Positions 7,955 through 17,311 of a stretch of 42,624 nucleotides of DNA are shown in pieces. The DNA comes from Candidatus Zipacnadia bacterium (GTDB lineage Bacteria > Armatimonadota > Zipacnadia > Zipacnadales > UBA5352). The DNA is taken from NCBI GenBank assembly GCA_029820295.1, contig JALGVA010000026.1, positions 1 through 42,624 on the forward strand. Reading direction: 5' to 3'. Both the position numbers and the translations under genes were made by a program. How positions within the stretch are numbered: the first letter of the stretch is position 1; every line of letters begins with the position of its first letter. The notes below the pieces were generated by a model, which did no database searches, was not told the DNA's origin, and saw only the letters and a program-made list of their open reading frames with translations.

Positions 7955-10759
7955 TCACTGCAGCGAGATCAGCCGGAAGTTCTTCGCCGGCACGGTCAGC
8001 CGCAGCGATTCCTCGTCCAGCTCCACCGGCAGCCCGTGCATGTGGTCCTCGGCCCGCTGCAGGCCCGGGAACAGCCGGTCCAGCTCCGAGCGCGGGATCG
8101 CGACCCCGCTGTCGTCGGCGGAGAGGTTGGACACCGCCAGCACCGAGTTGTCCGGCCGGCGGTAGGCGGTGACGTAGATGCCCCGCTCGTTGAGGGTCTC
8201 ATTGAGCGGCCAGTCCCAGTACGGGATGAACTCCACCGTCGGCCCCTGCAGCTCGTCGAGCACCGCCCACGCTTTGAACATCGTCACCCCGTGGATAGCG
8301 CCGCAGTAGATGGGCGTGCCGTGAACCAGCGCCAGCGCCAACAGGCGGGGCGTGCCCTGAATGATCTGCTGCGCGCCCGAGACCTCCGAGGTGTCCGTAC
8401 CGATGCTGAACTGGGGCAGGTAGACCTCGATCACGCCGAACTGGTTGGGGCCGATGAAGCGGGCGCGGAATTCGGCGGTCGTGAACATCTGCGTGTGGTC
8501 GTAGCCGTAGGTCCCCTCACCGTCCAACTGAGCGTCTACGAACGAGATCTCCGCCGGGAACGCCCCGGCGTGCTTCATGATGAACGGCGTCCGACCGCGC
8601 TTCACGAACTGCTCGCGCACCATCATGAACAGCCTGCGCATCCCGAGGAAGGGCGTGGTCGGATGCGTGGCCCCTTCGTCATCGACCCAGCCACAGCCGT
8701 GTGCCAGGTTGGAGCACGCGCTGGGGTGCGTGTTGTCGAAGTACACGCCCTCGATCCCGTACTCGTCGATCAAGCGACCGATCTCGTACGCCTGGTACTC
8801 CGACGCGAACGAGTTCGGGCAGATCTTCACGTAGAGGGACGTGCCCCCCGAGGGCGGTATCTTCGCCCAGGCGTCGGTCTTGGCCGCGTAGTAGAAGCCG
8901 TTCAGGTCGTGGATCGACAGGTGCGTGGGCGCCAGGTAGGGCATCGCCATGTGGCCCACGTATGACCCTGCCGCCAGGTAGCGCCTCATCATCTCCGGGC
9001 GCCCCACCTGCGGCGAGCCACAGCCCACGCTCCACACGTCCCACCACAGGAAGCCCAGGTCGCGGTACGGTCGATGCTCCTGAGGCCGCCACGGCGGGCG
9101 TATGTCCCGCTCGCCGTCCGAGGCCTGGGCGTAGCACACGTACGGCGGAGGCTGCTCCTCGAACTCAGGCCCTTCGCCCCGGCGCATGGCCTCGATGCGC
9201 TCGATCATCCTCTCATCGCCAGGCGCCCAGTTCCACAGGCGGTTGAAGCGCAGCTTGAACCAGTCCGCCCGCACGGGCTTGGGCGGCATCGCCTGCACCA
9301 TGAACCGCACCCGCCACGAGCCGTCCACCGTCTTCGGCTCGGTGATGAAGTTCATCCGCGCGACCAGCCCCTGCGCCGTGCGCGTCAGCGACCAACTGAC
9401 ATCGTCCACGCCGACGCTCCAGCCCTGGTCACTCTCGGTGATCCAGCCCAGCCCCTTCTCCTCGTCACCGATCCAGAAGTAGCGCGGAACGCCCCGCCGC
9501 CACTCCCACACCGTCCCGTAGTCCTCGGTCAGCACGTTCGGGCGCCAGTCGTTCTTGAGGCGCGCCCTGCCGACCGTATGCCGCACCTCCACGACCTCGC
9601 CGCGCACCGGGATGGGGCCCTCGCCGAAGCAGTGGCTCCCGTCCGGGAAGTCGCGGTTGTAGCGGATGTACTTCGCGACCTCCGCGGTCAGCGGGATGGA
9701 CAGCGCGCCGCTGGTGATGCCCACCTCGCCATCGGCCTGCAGCTCCGCGTCTATGATCAGCAGCGCGTCGTACTCCAGCGAGCCGGTCAGGTCGAGCGTC
9801 CACCCCTCGCCGCGAATCGTCTGCCGGGCGACCGCGCGCTGCTCGTCGGCCGTGAACGAGATCTCGCCGTCCGTGCCCGTGACCGACTGCCCGTCCGCCA
9901 TCTCCATCTCGAAGAGCATGCGCCCCGCCAGGATGGGCTCCCCGAGGACGGTGATGCTCTGGGGGAAGACTGATCCGCCGAAGTCGAACTGCGACGTGGT
10001 CAGCGCGAAGACGCCCTCGCCCTGCTCGTGGATCGGCTCGTACGGCGGCAGTACGCGATCCACCGCCACGGCCTCCCGAATGCGGCGCATCTCGTCATCG
10101 CTGAGCCCCCGGTAGTCCCGGAATTCCCCGGAGAGGGCCCACTGCGGCCACGTGGTCCGCTGTTCGAACTCCTCCTGCGGCAGCATCAGCTTCAGTTCGA
10201 TCAGATTGACCCGGAAGGCCGCGGGCGCCCCCTGCTCCCCGCCGAAGATCACGATCCGCGGCCGGATGGTCACGGCCTCCTCCGAGGCCCGGTAGGTGAA
10301 CTCGTAAGTCCGGTTTTCCGGCGTGAGTGTGATGCGCTCGGACAGCGGGAAGATGGTGTTGCGGTCGCGGTCCGCGTACTCGTACACGCCGAAGGCTATC
10401 TCCCCCTCTCCGCCGGCGGTGAGCGCAAGGACGTGCTCCTCGCCCGGGTTCACCTTGATGGGATACGGGCTGTAGACAGTCATGTCGCCCTCGAGCCCGT
10501 CGTAGCTGAGCGCCAGCTCCGCATCGGGGCGGTGCGCCAGCATGGTCTGGTGCGTCTCCACGCGCAGGTCAGGGGGCCCGCCGATCGTCCAGCCCGCGCG
10601 GCCCTCCAGGAAGTCGCCGTTGAAGATGGCGTTGCGCAGCGGCTGCCCCCCGTCCTCATCCGCGGCCAGCGCCGCGCCTGCCGCCACCACTGCAAGCGCG
10701 GCCGTGATGGCGCAACACAGCCCAATCGCCGCACTCGATCCCGTCTCAGCGCAGTTCAT
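7955..10759 (-). CDS. secreted GH123/DUF6067-like glycoside hydrolase-type protein
   Basis: 934 residues. I chose the ATG at 10759 because GGGAG lies about eight bases upstream and because it opens a signal peptide (hydrophobic IGLCCAITAALAVVAAGAAL, ending ALA). Residues about 35-180 form a carbohydrate-binding-like beta sandwich (NAIFNGDFLEGRAGW start). Then comes a large beta-sandwich region with the segment YFWIGDEEKGLGWITES, resembling the N-terminal domain of GH123/DUF6067 proteins. A TIM-barrel-like region follows (about 560-850) with EYGIEGVYFDNTHP, MKHAGAFPAEISFVDAQLDGEG and YCGAIHGVTMFKAW, and then a C-terminal beta domain. GH123 enzymes are N-acetylgalactosaminidases, but this DUF6067-like branch has no assured activity; acidic residues in YFDN and QLDGEG are candidate catalytic groups. 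It diverges from the propeller operon starting at 10947. Confidence 0.78.
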   Translation of the reverse strand: MNCAETGSSAAIGLCCAITAALAVVAAGAALAADEDGGQPLRNAIFNGDFLEGRAGWTIGGPPDLRVETHQTMLAHRPDAELALSYDGLEGDMTVYSPYPIKVNPGEEHVLALTAGGEGEIAFGVYEYADRDRNTIFPLSERITLTPENRTYEFTYRASEEAVTIRPRIVIFGGEQGAPAAFRVNLIELKLMLPQEEFEQRTTWPQWALSGEFRDYRGLSDDEMRRIREAVAVDRVLPPYEPIHEQGEGVFALTTSQFDFGGSVFPQSITVLGEPILAGRMLFEMEMADGQSVTGTDGEISFTADEQRAVARQTIRGEGWTLDLTGSLEYDALLIIDAELQADGEVGITSGALSIPLTAEVAKYIRYNRDFPDGSHCFGEGPIPVRGEVVEVRHTVGRARLKNDWRPNVLTEDYGTVWEWRRGVPRYFWIGDEEKGLGWITESDQGWSVGVDDVSWSLTRTAQGLVARMNFITEPKTVDGSWRVRFMVQAMPPKPVRADWFKLRFNRLWNWAPGDERMIERIEAMRRGEGPEFEEQPPPYVCYAQASDGERDIRPPWRPQEHRPYRDLGFLWWDVWSVGCGSPQVGRPEMMRRYLAAGSYVGHMAMPYLAPTHLSIHDLNGFYYAAKTDAWAKIPPSGGTSLYVKICPNSFASEYQAYEIGRLIDEYGIEGVYFDNTHPSACSNLAHGCGWVDDEGATHPTTPFLGMRRLFMMVREQFVKRGRTPFIMKHAGAFPAEISFVDAQLDGEGTYGYDHTQMFTTAEFRARFIGPNQFGVIEVYLPQFSIGTDTSEVSGAQQIIQGTPRLLALALVHGTPIYCGAIHGVTMFKAWAVLDELQGPTVEFIPYWDWPLNETLNERGIYVTAYRRPDNSVLAVSNLSADDSGVAIPRSELDRLFPGLQRAEDHMHGLPVELDEESLRLTVPAKNFRLISLQ

Positions 10760-10946
10760 AGCTGGCTCCCTGCCGACCGTGTCCCGGGGATAGGTCATGC
10801 GAGGCGCGCCCGCGACAATGCCCGATGCCGTTGGCTTCGCGATATGCACCATCCCCACCTCCCAGCGTGCGAGGTCCCGTCACCTGCCGGGTCGAAACCT
10901 GTCCCACGCAGGGTCACATCCTCGTGCGAGAGCAGGGCCGCTACCC
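10760..10946. promoter_or_regulatory. divergent intergenic region (two promoters expected)
   Basis: 187 bases separate the starts of two outward-facing secreted-protein genes, so promoters for both should lie here. No convincing -35/-10 pair or palindromic operator stands out. The call rests on gene orientation only. Confidence 0.4.
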
Positions 10947-12875
10947 ATGCGGCAGCAGCCGGACATCAGTCGATGGGCCGTCGGCGTGGGGCTGGTGCTC
11001 ACGTGCACGCTGTCGGCGGGAGCGCAGCAGACCATGGCCTTCGAGGAGATCGGCGTGCCCGTGCGCGTCACCGGCGTGCTGGGCTGGTGTGTCGGCCCGG
11101 ACGCGGGCGGGCGCATGAACTGCGTCTACGTCAGCCACAACCAGAGCGATGGCGAGCTGTTCCTGGTGCGGGTGAACGTCGAGACCGGCGCGGTCACGCA
11201 GTTCGCCAGCCCGGTCTTCGAGGAGGGCGCGTGGGCCTGCTGTCTGGGCGCCGACGGGCGCGTCTACCTCGGCACCATCGGCAGCCACGGACCGTCGCAC
11301 GTGCTGCGCTTCGACCCGGCCACCGACGAGTTCGTGGACCTGGGCTGCCCGGCGGAGACCGAGCGCTACATCTGGACCTTCTCCCCCACCTCCGACGGCA
11401 TGATCTACGGCGGCACGCACGGCAACGCGAAGCTCATCGAGATTGACACGGCCACCGGCGGCCTGCGCGACCTCGGGCGGCTCAGCGAATCCGAGCAGTA
11501 CGCGCGCTTCACCTGGTACGGCGAGGCCGACCGCACGGTCTACGCGCTGATCATGATGGTGGACCGGCACATCGTCGCCTGGTCGCGCCCCAGCGGCCGC
11601 CGGCCGCTGCCTGAGACCACCCGGCGTGTCGAGTTCCCCGGCTGGGAGGGCGACGGCTACCCGCAGGTCTACGAGGCCATCGACGGCTACGTCTACGCGG
11701 TCGGGCAGGGCCACGTCTGGCGGCTGGACCACGGCGTCGCCCAGCCGATCGAGGGCGAGGCGCCGCCGGGCCGCAACCCCTACGCGCCCGACCTCAAGCG
11801 CACCTTCATGAGCGGGAGCACGCAGCCGCCGGTGCTGGCGGACGGCTCGCTGATCGATGGTGTCGAGGCCGGCCTGATCCGCATCACCGGCCCGGATGGC
11901 ACGCAACGCGAGGTCGCGTACGAGTATGACTGCGTCGGCGCGGCCATCTACGTGGTACGTCCGGGGCCCGACGGCGTGCTCTACGGCGGCAGCGTCTCCC
12001 CGCTGCGCGTGTTCACCTATGACCCGCGCTCCGGCGAGATACAGGACTTCGGCCGACCCACCCAGGCGACCGGCGAGGTCTACGCCTTCACGCATCTCGA
12101 CGGCGTGGTCTACATGGCCGCCTACGGCTCGGTGTGCATCACGGTCTATGACCCGCGCGAGTCGTGGGACTTCGGGACGGAGCCGGGAAGCAACCCACGC
12201 GACCTCGGGCCACTGGGCGAGGACCAGAACCGGCCGCACTCGATGGAGGCCGGGCCCGACGGGAAGATCTGGATCGCGTCGCGGCCGTCGTACGGGAACT
12301 GGGGCGGGGCGCTCAGCCGGCTGGTGCCGGGCAGCCTCGAGAAGACCATCTGGCGCGACATCGTCCCCGACCACTCGGTGATCTCGCTGGCGATGGACCC
12401 CGAGCGCGGGCTCATCTGGGCGGGCACCGATATCGGCGGCGGGCGCGGGACCCGGCCGAAGCCCACCGCCATCGAGGCGGTGCTGTTCGCCTTCGACCCG
12501 GCGACCGAGCAGAAGGTCTTCGAGTGCGTGCCGCTGCCGGGCGAGTACGGGATCATGGCGCTGGCGATGGGCGGCGACGGGCTGATCTACGGCGCCGCGC
12601 ACGAGACGCCCGACATCTTCGTCTTCGACCCGGCGCGCCGCGAGGTGGTCGGGCGGCTGCAGGCGCCCGGGCGCGTGCTCATGGAGGCGCTGCAACTCGG
12701 TGACGATGGATGCGTCTACGGGATGGCGCGCGAAGGCTTCTTCCGCATCCCCCCGGGCGGCGAGACGGTGGAGATGCTGGGCAGCTACCCCGGCGCCACG
12801 CGCGGCTTCGCAGTCATCGGCCGCGACATCTACTTCGGCAAGGGCCCCACACTGGTGGTCGGGCACCTGCGGTGA
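10947..12875 (+). CDS. secreted beta-propeller protein
   Basis: 642 residues from ATG 10947, which opens a signal peptide (DISRWAVGVGLVLTCTLSAGAQ, cut after AQ). The ribosome site is weak; upstream in-frame codons are Arg/Pro-rich and not signal-like, so the longer frame is unlikely. The mature protein is built from repeated blades with the pattern DGxxY/W-x-G: GADGRVYLGTIGSHG, TSDGMIYGGTHGNAKL, GPDGVLYGGSVSP, GPDGKIWIASRPSYG, GGDGLIYGAAHETP and GDDGCVYGMAREG. Each is paired with a phrase such as VLRFDPATDEFVDLG, VFTYDPRSGEIQDFG or FVFDPARREVVG. This is a WD40/quinoprotein-like or SMP30-like propeller, probably 7-8 blades. Such extracellular propellers bind sugars or act as lyases or lactonases. 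No catalytic signature could be identified. First gene of a + strand operon, 25 bases before the glycosyltransferase. Confidence 0.8.
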   Translation: MRQQPDISRWAVGVGLVLTCTLSAGAQQTMAFEEIGVPVRVTGVLGWCVGPDAGGRMNCVYVSHNQSDGELFLVRVNVETGAVTQFASPVFEEGAWACCLGADGRVYLGTIGSHGPSHVLRFDPATDEFVDLGCPAETERYIWTFSPTSDGMIYGGTHGNAKLIEIDTATGGLRDLGRLSESEQYARFTWYGEADRTVYALIMMVDRHIVAWSRPSGRRPLPETTRRVEFPGWEGDGYPQVYEAIDGYVYAVGQGHVWRLDHGVAQPIEGEAPPGRNPYAPDLKRTFMSGSTQPPVLADGSLIDGVEAGLIRITGPDGTQREVAYEYDCVGAAIYVVRPGPDGVLYGGSVSPLRVFTYDPRSGEIQDFGRPTQATGEVYAFTHLDGVVYMAAYGSVCITVYDPRESWDFGTEPGSNPRDLGPLGEDQNRPHSMEAGPDGKIWIASRPSYGNWGGALSRLVPGSLEKTIWRDIVPDHSVISLAMDPERGLIWAGTDIGGGRGTRPKPTAIEAVLFAFDPATEQKVFECVPLPGEYGIMALAMGGDGLIYGAAHETPDIFVFDPARREVVGRLQAPGRVLMEALQLGDDGCVYGMAREGFFRIPPGGETVEMLGSYPGATRGFAVIGRDIYFGKGPTLVVGHLR

Positions 12876-12900
12876 AGCGGGCGGACGCGAGGACTTCGGC

Positions 12901-14178
12901 ATGCACGTGACCGTCATCGCCATCGGCTCGCGCGGGGATGTGCAGCCCTATGTGGCGCTCGCGGTGGGGCTGCGCGACGCCGGGTTCACGGTGCGCGTCG
13001 CCACGCATCGGCAGTTCAGCGGCCTGCTGGAGGGGCGGGGCCTGGAGCAGGCGATCGTGCGCGGTGATCCGCGCGACCTGCTCGTGCAGCGGCGCGCGCA
13101 CACCATGCTCGACTCGGACACCAACGGCCTGCGCTTCCTCTACCACTTCGCGCGGCTGTTGGCGCCTGCGGCCCGACAGATCGTGACCGACTGCGCCGAG
13201 GCGTGCGCGGGCACCGACGCGATTGTGCAGTCGAACACCGGCCTGCTGCACGGCTTCCACCATCTGGCCGACGCACTGGACGTACCCGAGTGCACCGCGT
13301 TGCTGCAGCCATTTATCCCCACACGCACCTTCGAGAGCCCGTTCTTCCCGGAGGCGCCGGCGTGGCTGGGCTGCTGCCGAGGCACGTACAACCTGTCGTC
13401 GCATCGCCTCTTCCTGCGCGTCTTCCGGCTGATCTTCGGCCGGGCCGACCCGATCATCCGGCAGGTGGTGGGGCCGGCGCGGCGAGCCTCACGCGATCCG
13501 CTGGGGAGCGGCCCCGTGCTGTGCGGCTTCAGCCCGTCGGTCATCGCGCGCCCGGAGGAATGGCTGGCGAACGTGCACGTCACCGGCTACTGGTTCCTCG
13601 ATGAGCCGCCGGGCTGGGAGCCGCCGGAGGCGCTGCGCACTTTCCTCGACGCCGGTCCTCCCCCGGTCTACGTCGGCTTCGGCAGCATGACCAGCCGCGA
13701 CCCGCGCGCCACCACCGCGCTCGTGTTCGACGCACTCGAGCGCACCGGGCAGCGCGGCATCCTGCTGACCGGCTCGGGCGCGATGCTCGCCGAGGGCCTG
13801 CCGGACAGCGTGCTGCCCGTCGAGTCCGCGCCGCATGACTGGCTGTTCCCGCGCACCGCTGCGGTCGTCCATCACGGCGGCGCGGGCACCACCGCCGCCG
13901 GCCTGCGCGCGGGCGTGCCCTCGATCGTGGTGCCCCACTTCGCCGACCAGCCCTTCTGGGCGCGCACGGTGCATGGCCTGGGCGTGGGCCCGCGGCCGAT
14001 CCCGCGCCGGCGGCTCACCGCCGCCCGCCTCGCCGAGACGATCGCTACGGCGCTGAACGACGAGGCGATGCGCGCCCGTGCGGCGGCGCTGGGCGAACGC
14101 ATCCGCGCGGAGGACGGCGTGGCCCGCGCAGTGAACATCATCGTTGAGCACTTCGACCGCGCCTCGACCCGGGAGTGA
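12901..14178 (+). CDS. GT1 (UGT-family) glycosyltransferase
   Basis: 425 residues from ATG 12901 (GAGGA eight bases upstream), in the size range of bacterial GT1 enzymes. The N-terminal acceptor domain starts with MHVTVIAIGSRGDVQPYVAL, the GSRGD-Q-P signature of the Glyco_transf_28/UGT80 sterol-glucosyltransferase and glycopeptide-GT group. The second Rossmann domain has PPVYVGFGSMTSRDP and the nucleotide-sugar-binding HHGGAGTTAAGLRAGVPSIV, followed by PHFADQPFWA. It transfers a sugar from a nucleotide donor to a lipid or other small acceptor, in the cytoplasm or at the membrane. Acceptor and sugar cannot be read from sequence; sterol, hopanoid, carotenoid or polyketide acceptors are all possible. 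Odd for its place: both adjacent products are secreted sugar-binding propellers. Spacing is 25 bases upstream and 6 downstream. Confidence 0.92.
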   Translation: MHVTVIAIGSRGDVQPYVALAVGLRDAGFTVRVATHRQFSGLLEGRGLEQAIVRGDPRDLLVQRRAHTMLDSDTNGLRFLYHFARLLAPAARQIVTDCAEACAGTDAIVQSNTGLLHGFHHLADALDVPECTALLQPFIPTRTFESPFFPEAPAWLGCCRGTYNLSSHRLFLRVFRLIFGRADPIIRQVVGPARRASRDPLGSGPVLCGFSPSVIARPEEWLANVHVTGYWFLDEPPGWEPPEALRTFLDAGPPPVYVGFGSMTSRDPRATTALVFDALERTGQRGILLTGSGAMLAEGLPDSVLPVESAPHDWLFPRTAAVVHHGGAGTTAAGLRAGVPSIVVPHFADQPFWARTVHGLGVGPRPIPRRRLTAARLAETIATALNDEAMRARAAALGERIRAEDGVARAVNIIVEHFDRASTRE

Positions 14179-14184
14179 CCCGCC

Positions 14185-16326
14185 ATGCGCGCCGCGCGCC
14201 TGACGCTCGCCTTCGCGCTCATCATCGGCGGCCCGCTCGCGCGCGCCCAGGAGGCCGAGTGGCGCGCCGCCCTCGACTTCGAGGTCGCGGGCGCGTGGCT
14301 CAGCGCCCCCGAGCTGCTCGACGAGTTCACCGAGGACCAGCTCTGGTCCACCCGCCACCTGCCCTTCGCGGAGCTGGCCGGCGGCGTGACGCTCTCAGCC
14401 GAGCACGTGCGCTCGGGCGCGACCTCGGGCCGCTGGGCCGACCACCCGCGCTGGCCCACCATCCACTGCCGGCAGGTCCCCGGCGACTGGAGCGGCTACG
14501 CGGGGATCGCCTTCCAGGCCTTCTCCGAGGACGCCACCGGCGAGCGTATCGCGCTCGGCATCGCCTCCGACAACCCCGACACGCGCTGGCACGACTGGCT
14601 GATCGCCGACTTCGTGGTGGACTGGACCGGTTGGCGCGAGATCGCCCTGCCGCTGAGCGACTTCCGGCCGCTGGGCTCGCCCGCGGGCCTGCACAGTGTG
14701 CAGGGCGTCTACTTCTTCACCAAGCTCTTCGACCGCCAGCCCAACCCCTACACCGTGCTGCACCTCGACGCCATGACGCTCCTGGCCGATGCTCCGGAGA
14801 CATCGAGCCTCGCCCCGGAGGAGACGCGCTCGAGCGCCATCCCTGTCAGCAGCCCGGTGCCGGACTTCGACGCGGCGATCATCAACCATCGCTGGCCGGA
14901 GCTGCGCGATCCCGCGGTCGCGCCCATCCAGTACCTCCCCTACTTCCAGACCGAGCGCGCGATCTTCGGCTACTACCCACGCTTCCAGCCCGGCTTCGTC
15001 AGCGTCAGTCCGACCGGGCGCGCCTGGATGCGCTACGCCGGGCACGTGCTCGAGACGCTGGGCGCCGACGGGCAGTGGGCGGTGCGCGACATCCTCAACG
15101 ATGTGCTGATCCCCTACTGCCGGCACGAGCTGCGCTTCGCCGAGCTTGAGGTCGCCGCCATGGGCGCCACCGATGATGCCTCGATCGCCTGGGACGCCGA
15201 TGGCGACGCCTACATGCTGTGTTTCGTCTCCGACCCGACCGGCGACTGGCGCACACGCACCGGCCTGCTGCTGCACTCGCGCGATGGGCTGCAGAGCTGG
15301 GATGTCTACCGCCTGCCCTGGTACATGGCGCGCTTCGAGAAGTTCCTCGGGCACAACGATGATCGGCTGGCGCGCCCGCCGGTGATCCTGATGGCGCGCT
15401 ACTTCGCGCCCACCGAGATCTACATCACCATCCCGCGCAAGCTCGCCGACGGCACGCTCGAGATCCCCGAGGCCACGCTCATCTGCGCGGACGCCATGCC
15501 CATGAGCGCGCACTCGGGCGAGGCGGGCATGGCGGCGACCATCGGCGACACGGTCTACCTGGTCTACGGGCGCATGGAGGTCCTGCCCGGCCATGTGAAG
15601 GAGGATGGCGCGCCCGCCTATGCCGTCACCTATGACATCGCGACCGGCGAGCTGTCCGAGCCGGTGCTGATCGGCTTCGGCGGCATCAACGCCGAGGACA
15701 ACCACAACTGGCCGGCCATCGCGCCCGACAGTGAGGGCTACCTGCACGTGATCCTCAACGGCCACCACGACCCGTTCCGCTACACGCGTTCGGTGCGGCC
15801 GCTGGACATCAGCGAGTGGACCGAGCCGGTTGAGGTGGCGGCGGGCACCAGCTACGGCGGCCTGGTGTGCGACGGCGAGGACACGTTGTATTGCGTCACG
15901 CGCCACGCCGAGCCGGGCTACTACTTCCGCCTGTCGCTGCACCGCAAGCGCGCGGGGCAGGCGTGGGAGGAGCCGATGCATCTGGTGCGCCCCTACAAGC
16001 CCTACTACATGGTCTACTACCACAAGCTGGTGATGGACCCGACGACCGAGCGGCTGTTCCTGTCCTACTGGTCACAGCCCGCGAGCATCTGCATCTTCCG
16101 CGACGAGTTCTACGCCTACGCCTACACCTGGCCCGACCGCGAGATCGACTTCCTGAGCGTCGAGGGCGCGGAGCTACCCATCGGCGCGTGCAACACCGAG
16201 GGCGCGAAGTACCAGTTCTACGGGCCGAAGCCGAGTGAGCCGAGTGTGCTAATCTCCGACGACCGCGGCGACACCTGGCGTCTGGCGACGAGTGAGGATT
16301 TCGCTCCGCCGGCCGGGGAGGAGTGA
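14185..16326 (+). CDS. secreted BNR_4-family (sialidase-like propeller) protein
   Basis: 713 residues from ATG 14185, six bases after the glycosyltransferase stop. A signal peptide is evident (RLTLAFALIIGGPLARAQ). Residues about 25-205 look like a CBM11/galactose-binding-type beta sandwich (LDFEVAGAW; GDWSGYAGIAFQAF; DWLIADFVVDWTGWREIALP; FDRQPNPYTVLHLDAMTL). Residues about 230-710 form a propeller of the BNR_4 type, with blades such as DADGDAYMLCFVSDPTGDWR, GDTVYLVYGRMEV, DSEGYLHVILNGHHDPFRY, and a terminal PSVLISDDRGDTWRL, close to an Asp-box. The NGHHDPFRYTRS segment is characteristic of BNR_4 proteins, some of which sit beside polysaccharide lyases and rhamnogalacturonan or ulvan enzymes. 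Catalysis is likely but substrate unproved. The stop overlaps the SD/GTG region of the next gene, consistent with coupled translation. Confidence 0.85.
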   Translation: MRAARLTLAFALIIGGPLARAQEAEWRAALDFEVAGAWLSAPELLDEFTEDQLWSTRHLPFAELAGGVTLSAEHVRSGATSGRWADHPRWPTIHCRQVPGDWSGYAGIAFQAFSEDATGERIALGIASDNPDTRWHDWLIADFVVDWTGWREIALPLSDFRPLGSPAGLHSVQGVYFFTKLFDRQPNPYTVLHLDAMTLLADAPETSSLAPEETRSSAIPVSSPVPDFDAAIINHRWPELRDPAVAPIQYLPYFQTERAIFGYYPRFQPGFVSVSPTGRAWMRYAGHVLETLGADGQWAVRDILNDVLIPYCRHELRFAELEVAAMGATDDASIAWDADGDAYMLCFVSDPTGDWRTRTGLLLHSRDGLQSWDVYRLPWYMARFEKFLGHNDDRLARPPVILMARYFAPTEIYITIPRKLADGTLEIPEATLICADAMPMSAHSGEAGMAATIGDTVYLVYGRMEVLPGHVKEDGAPAYAVTYDIATGELSEPVLIGFGGINAEDNHNWPAIAPDSEGYLHVILNGHHDPFRYTRSVRPLDISEWTEPVEVAAGTSYGGLVCDGEDTLYCVTRHAEPGYYFRLSLHRKRAGQAWEEPMHLVRPYKPYYMVYYHKLVMDPTTERLFLSYWSQPASICIFRDEFYAYAYTWPDREIDFLSVEGAELPIGACNTEGAKYQFYGPKPSEPSVLISDDRGDTWRLATSEDFAPPAGEE

Positions 16327-16328
16327 GC

Positions 16329-17237
16329 ATGAGCCCGAACGAGGTGCGCGCCGCGCTGACCGGGCCGGTTGCGTCCCAGCGCATCCCCTTCACGCGGCCG
16401 GGCGAGATCGACCGCGACGGCCTGGCCGCGAGCATCGACTTCAACATCGCCGCGGGCAGTCCGACCGTCCTGCTCACCTACGGCGACAGCCTGTTCAGCG
16501 TGCTCACCGACGCCGAGGTCGCAGCGGTGACGCGCGTCGTGGTCGAGCAGGTCGCGGGCCGGGCCATGGTGGTGGCGGCCTGTCATGAGTACGCGACCCC
16601 GGCGGCGATCGATTTCGCGCGCTACTGCCGTGAGGTCGGCGCCGACCTGCTCATGCTGATGCCGCCCGGCTGGGCGGCCTCGACCACCGTCGAGACGCTG
16701 CGCGCGCACTTCGCCGCCGTGGGCCGGGTCATGCCCCTGATGGTGGTGACCAACATCTTTGCCCCGCGGGGCGCCGGCTTCGGCCTGCAGTGCCTCGAGG
16801 CGCTGCTCGGCGTGAACGCCATCCTCGCCGTCAAGGACGACCTGCTCGGCGAGTTCGGCTGCAGGCTGGCGGCGATGGTCCACGACCGCTGGGCGGTTCT
16901 CGCGGGCGGACAGAAGCGCAACCATCTGCTGGTGCACCCCTACGGGTGCGACGGCTACCTGTCCACCTTCATCACCTTCGCCCCTGAGATCGCGCGCGGC
17001 TACTGGTCGGCCATCGCAGCCGGTGACCTCGCGGCGGCGGCGGGCGTGGTGCGCGACCAGGACATGCCGTACTTCGACTACGCTGTCGGGCACCAGGGCG
17101 GCTTCGACGCAGTCATCCACGGCGCCATGGAACTCGCGGGCATCTGCGGGCGCTGGCGCCGGCCACCCTACTACAGCCTCACCGATGCGGAGATGGACCG
17201 CCTCGCCGCGTTGCTGCGCGAGATCGGCGCGCTGTAG
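16329..17237 (+). CDS. DapA/NAL-family aldolase-like protein with altered substrate motifs
   Basis: 302 residues. The ATG at 16329 has GGGGAGGAG (16315-16323) at good spacing; a GTG at 16323 in the same frame overlaps the previous stop. The order of elements is that of dihydrodipicolinate synthase/N-acetylneuraminate lyase TIM barrels: IPFTRPGEIDRDGLAASIDF at the start, the Schiff-base lysine in ILAVKDDLL (about residue 170), and GYLSTFITFAPEIARGYWSA. The GTTGE keto-acid-binding motif is replaced by YGDSLF and the YN-x-P tyrosine motif by TNIFAP, so a standard pyruvate aldol mechanism with Tyr assistance is doubtful. Such divergent members include sugar-acid dehydratases and uncharacterised aldolases. 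Cytoplasmic, last gene of the operon; it may process the acidic sugar released by the extracellular proteins. Confidence 0.85.
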   Translation: MSPNEVRAALTGPVASQRIPFTRPGEIDRDGLAASIDFNIAAGSPTVLLTYGDSLFSVLTDAEVAAVTRVVVEQVAGRAMVVAACHEYATPAAIDFARYCREVGADLLMLMPPGWAASTTVETLRAHFAAVGRVMPLMVVTNIFAPRGAGFGLQCLEALLGVNAILAVKDDLLGEFGCRLAAMVHDRWAVLAGGQKRNHLLVHPYGCDGYLSTFITFAPEIARGYWSAIAAGDLAAAAGVVRDQDMPYFDYAVGHQGGFDAVIHGAMELAGICGRWRRPPYYSLTDAEMDRLAALLREIGAL

Positions 17238-17311
17238 CCGGCGTCACCGCAGGAAGCGGCCGCAGCCGTCCGGCGCGTGAGAGCTTCGACGGCCGCCGGG
17301 GAGGCAACACC

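Noticed and set aside
7742-8965. 407-codon plus-strand open frame
   Set aside because: Mostly antisense to the GH123-like gene; Arg/Val/His-rich shadow.
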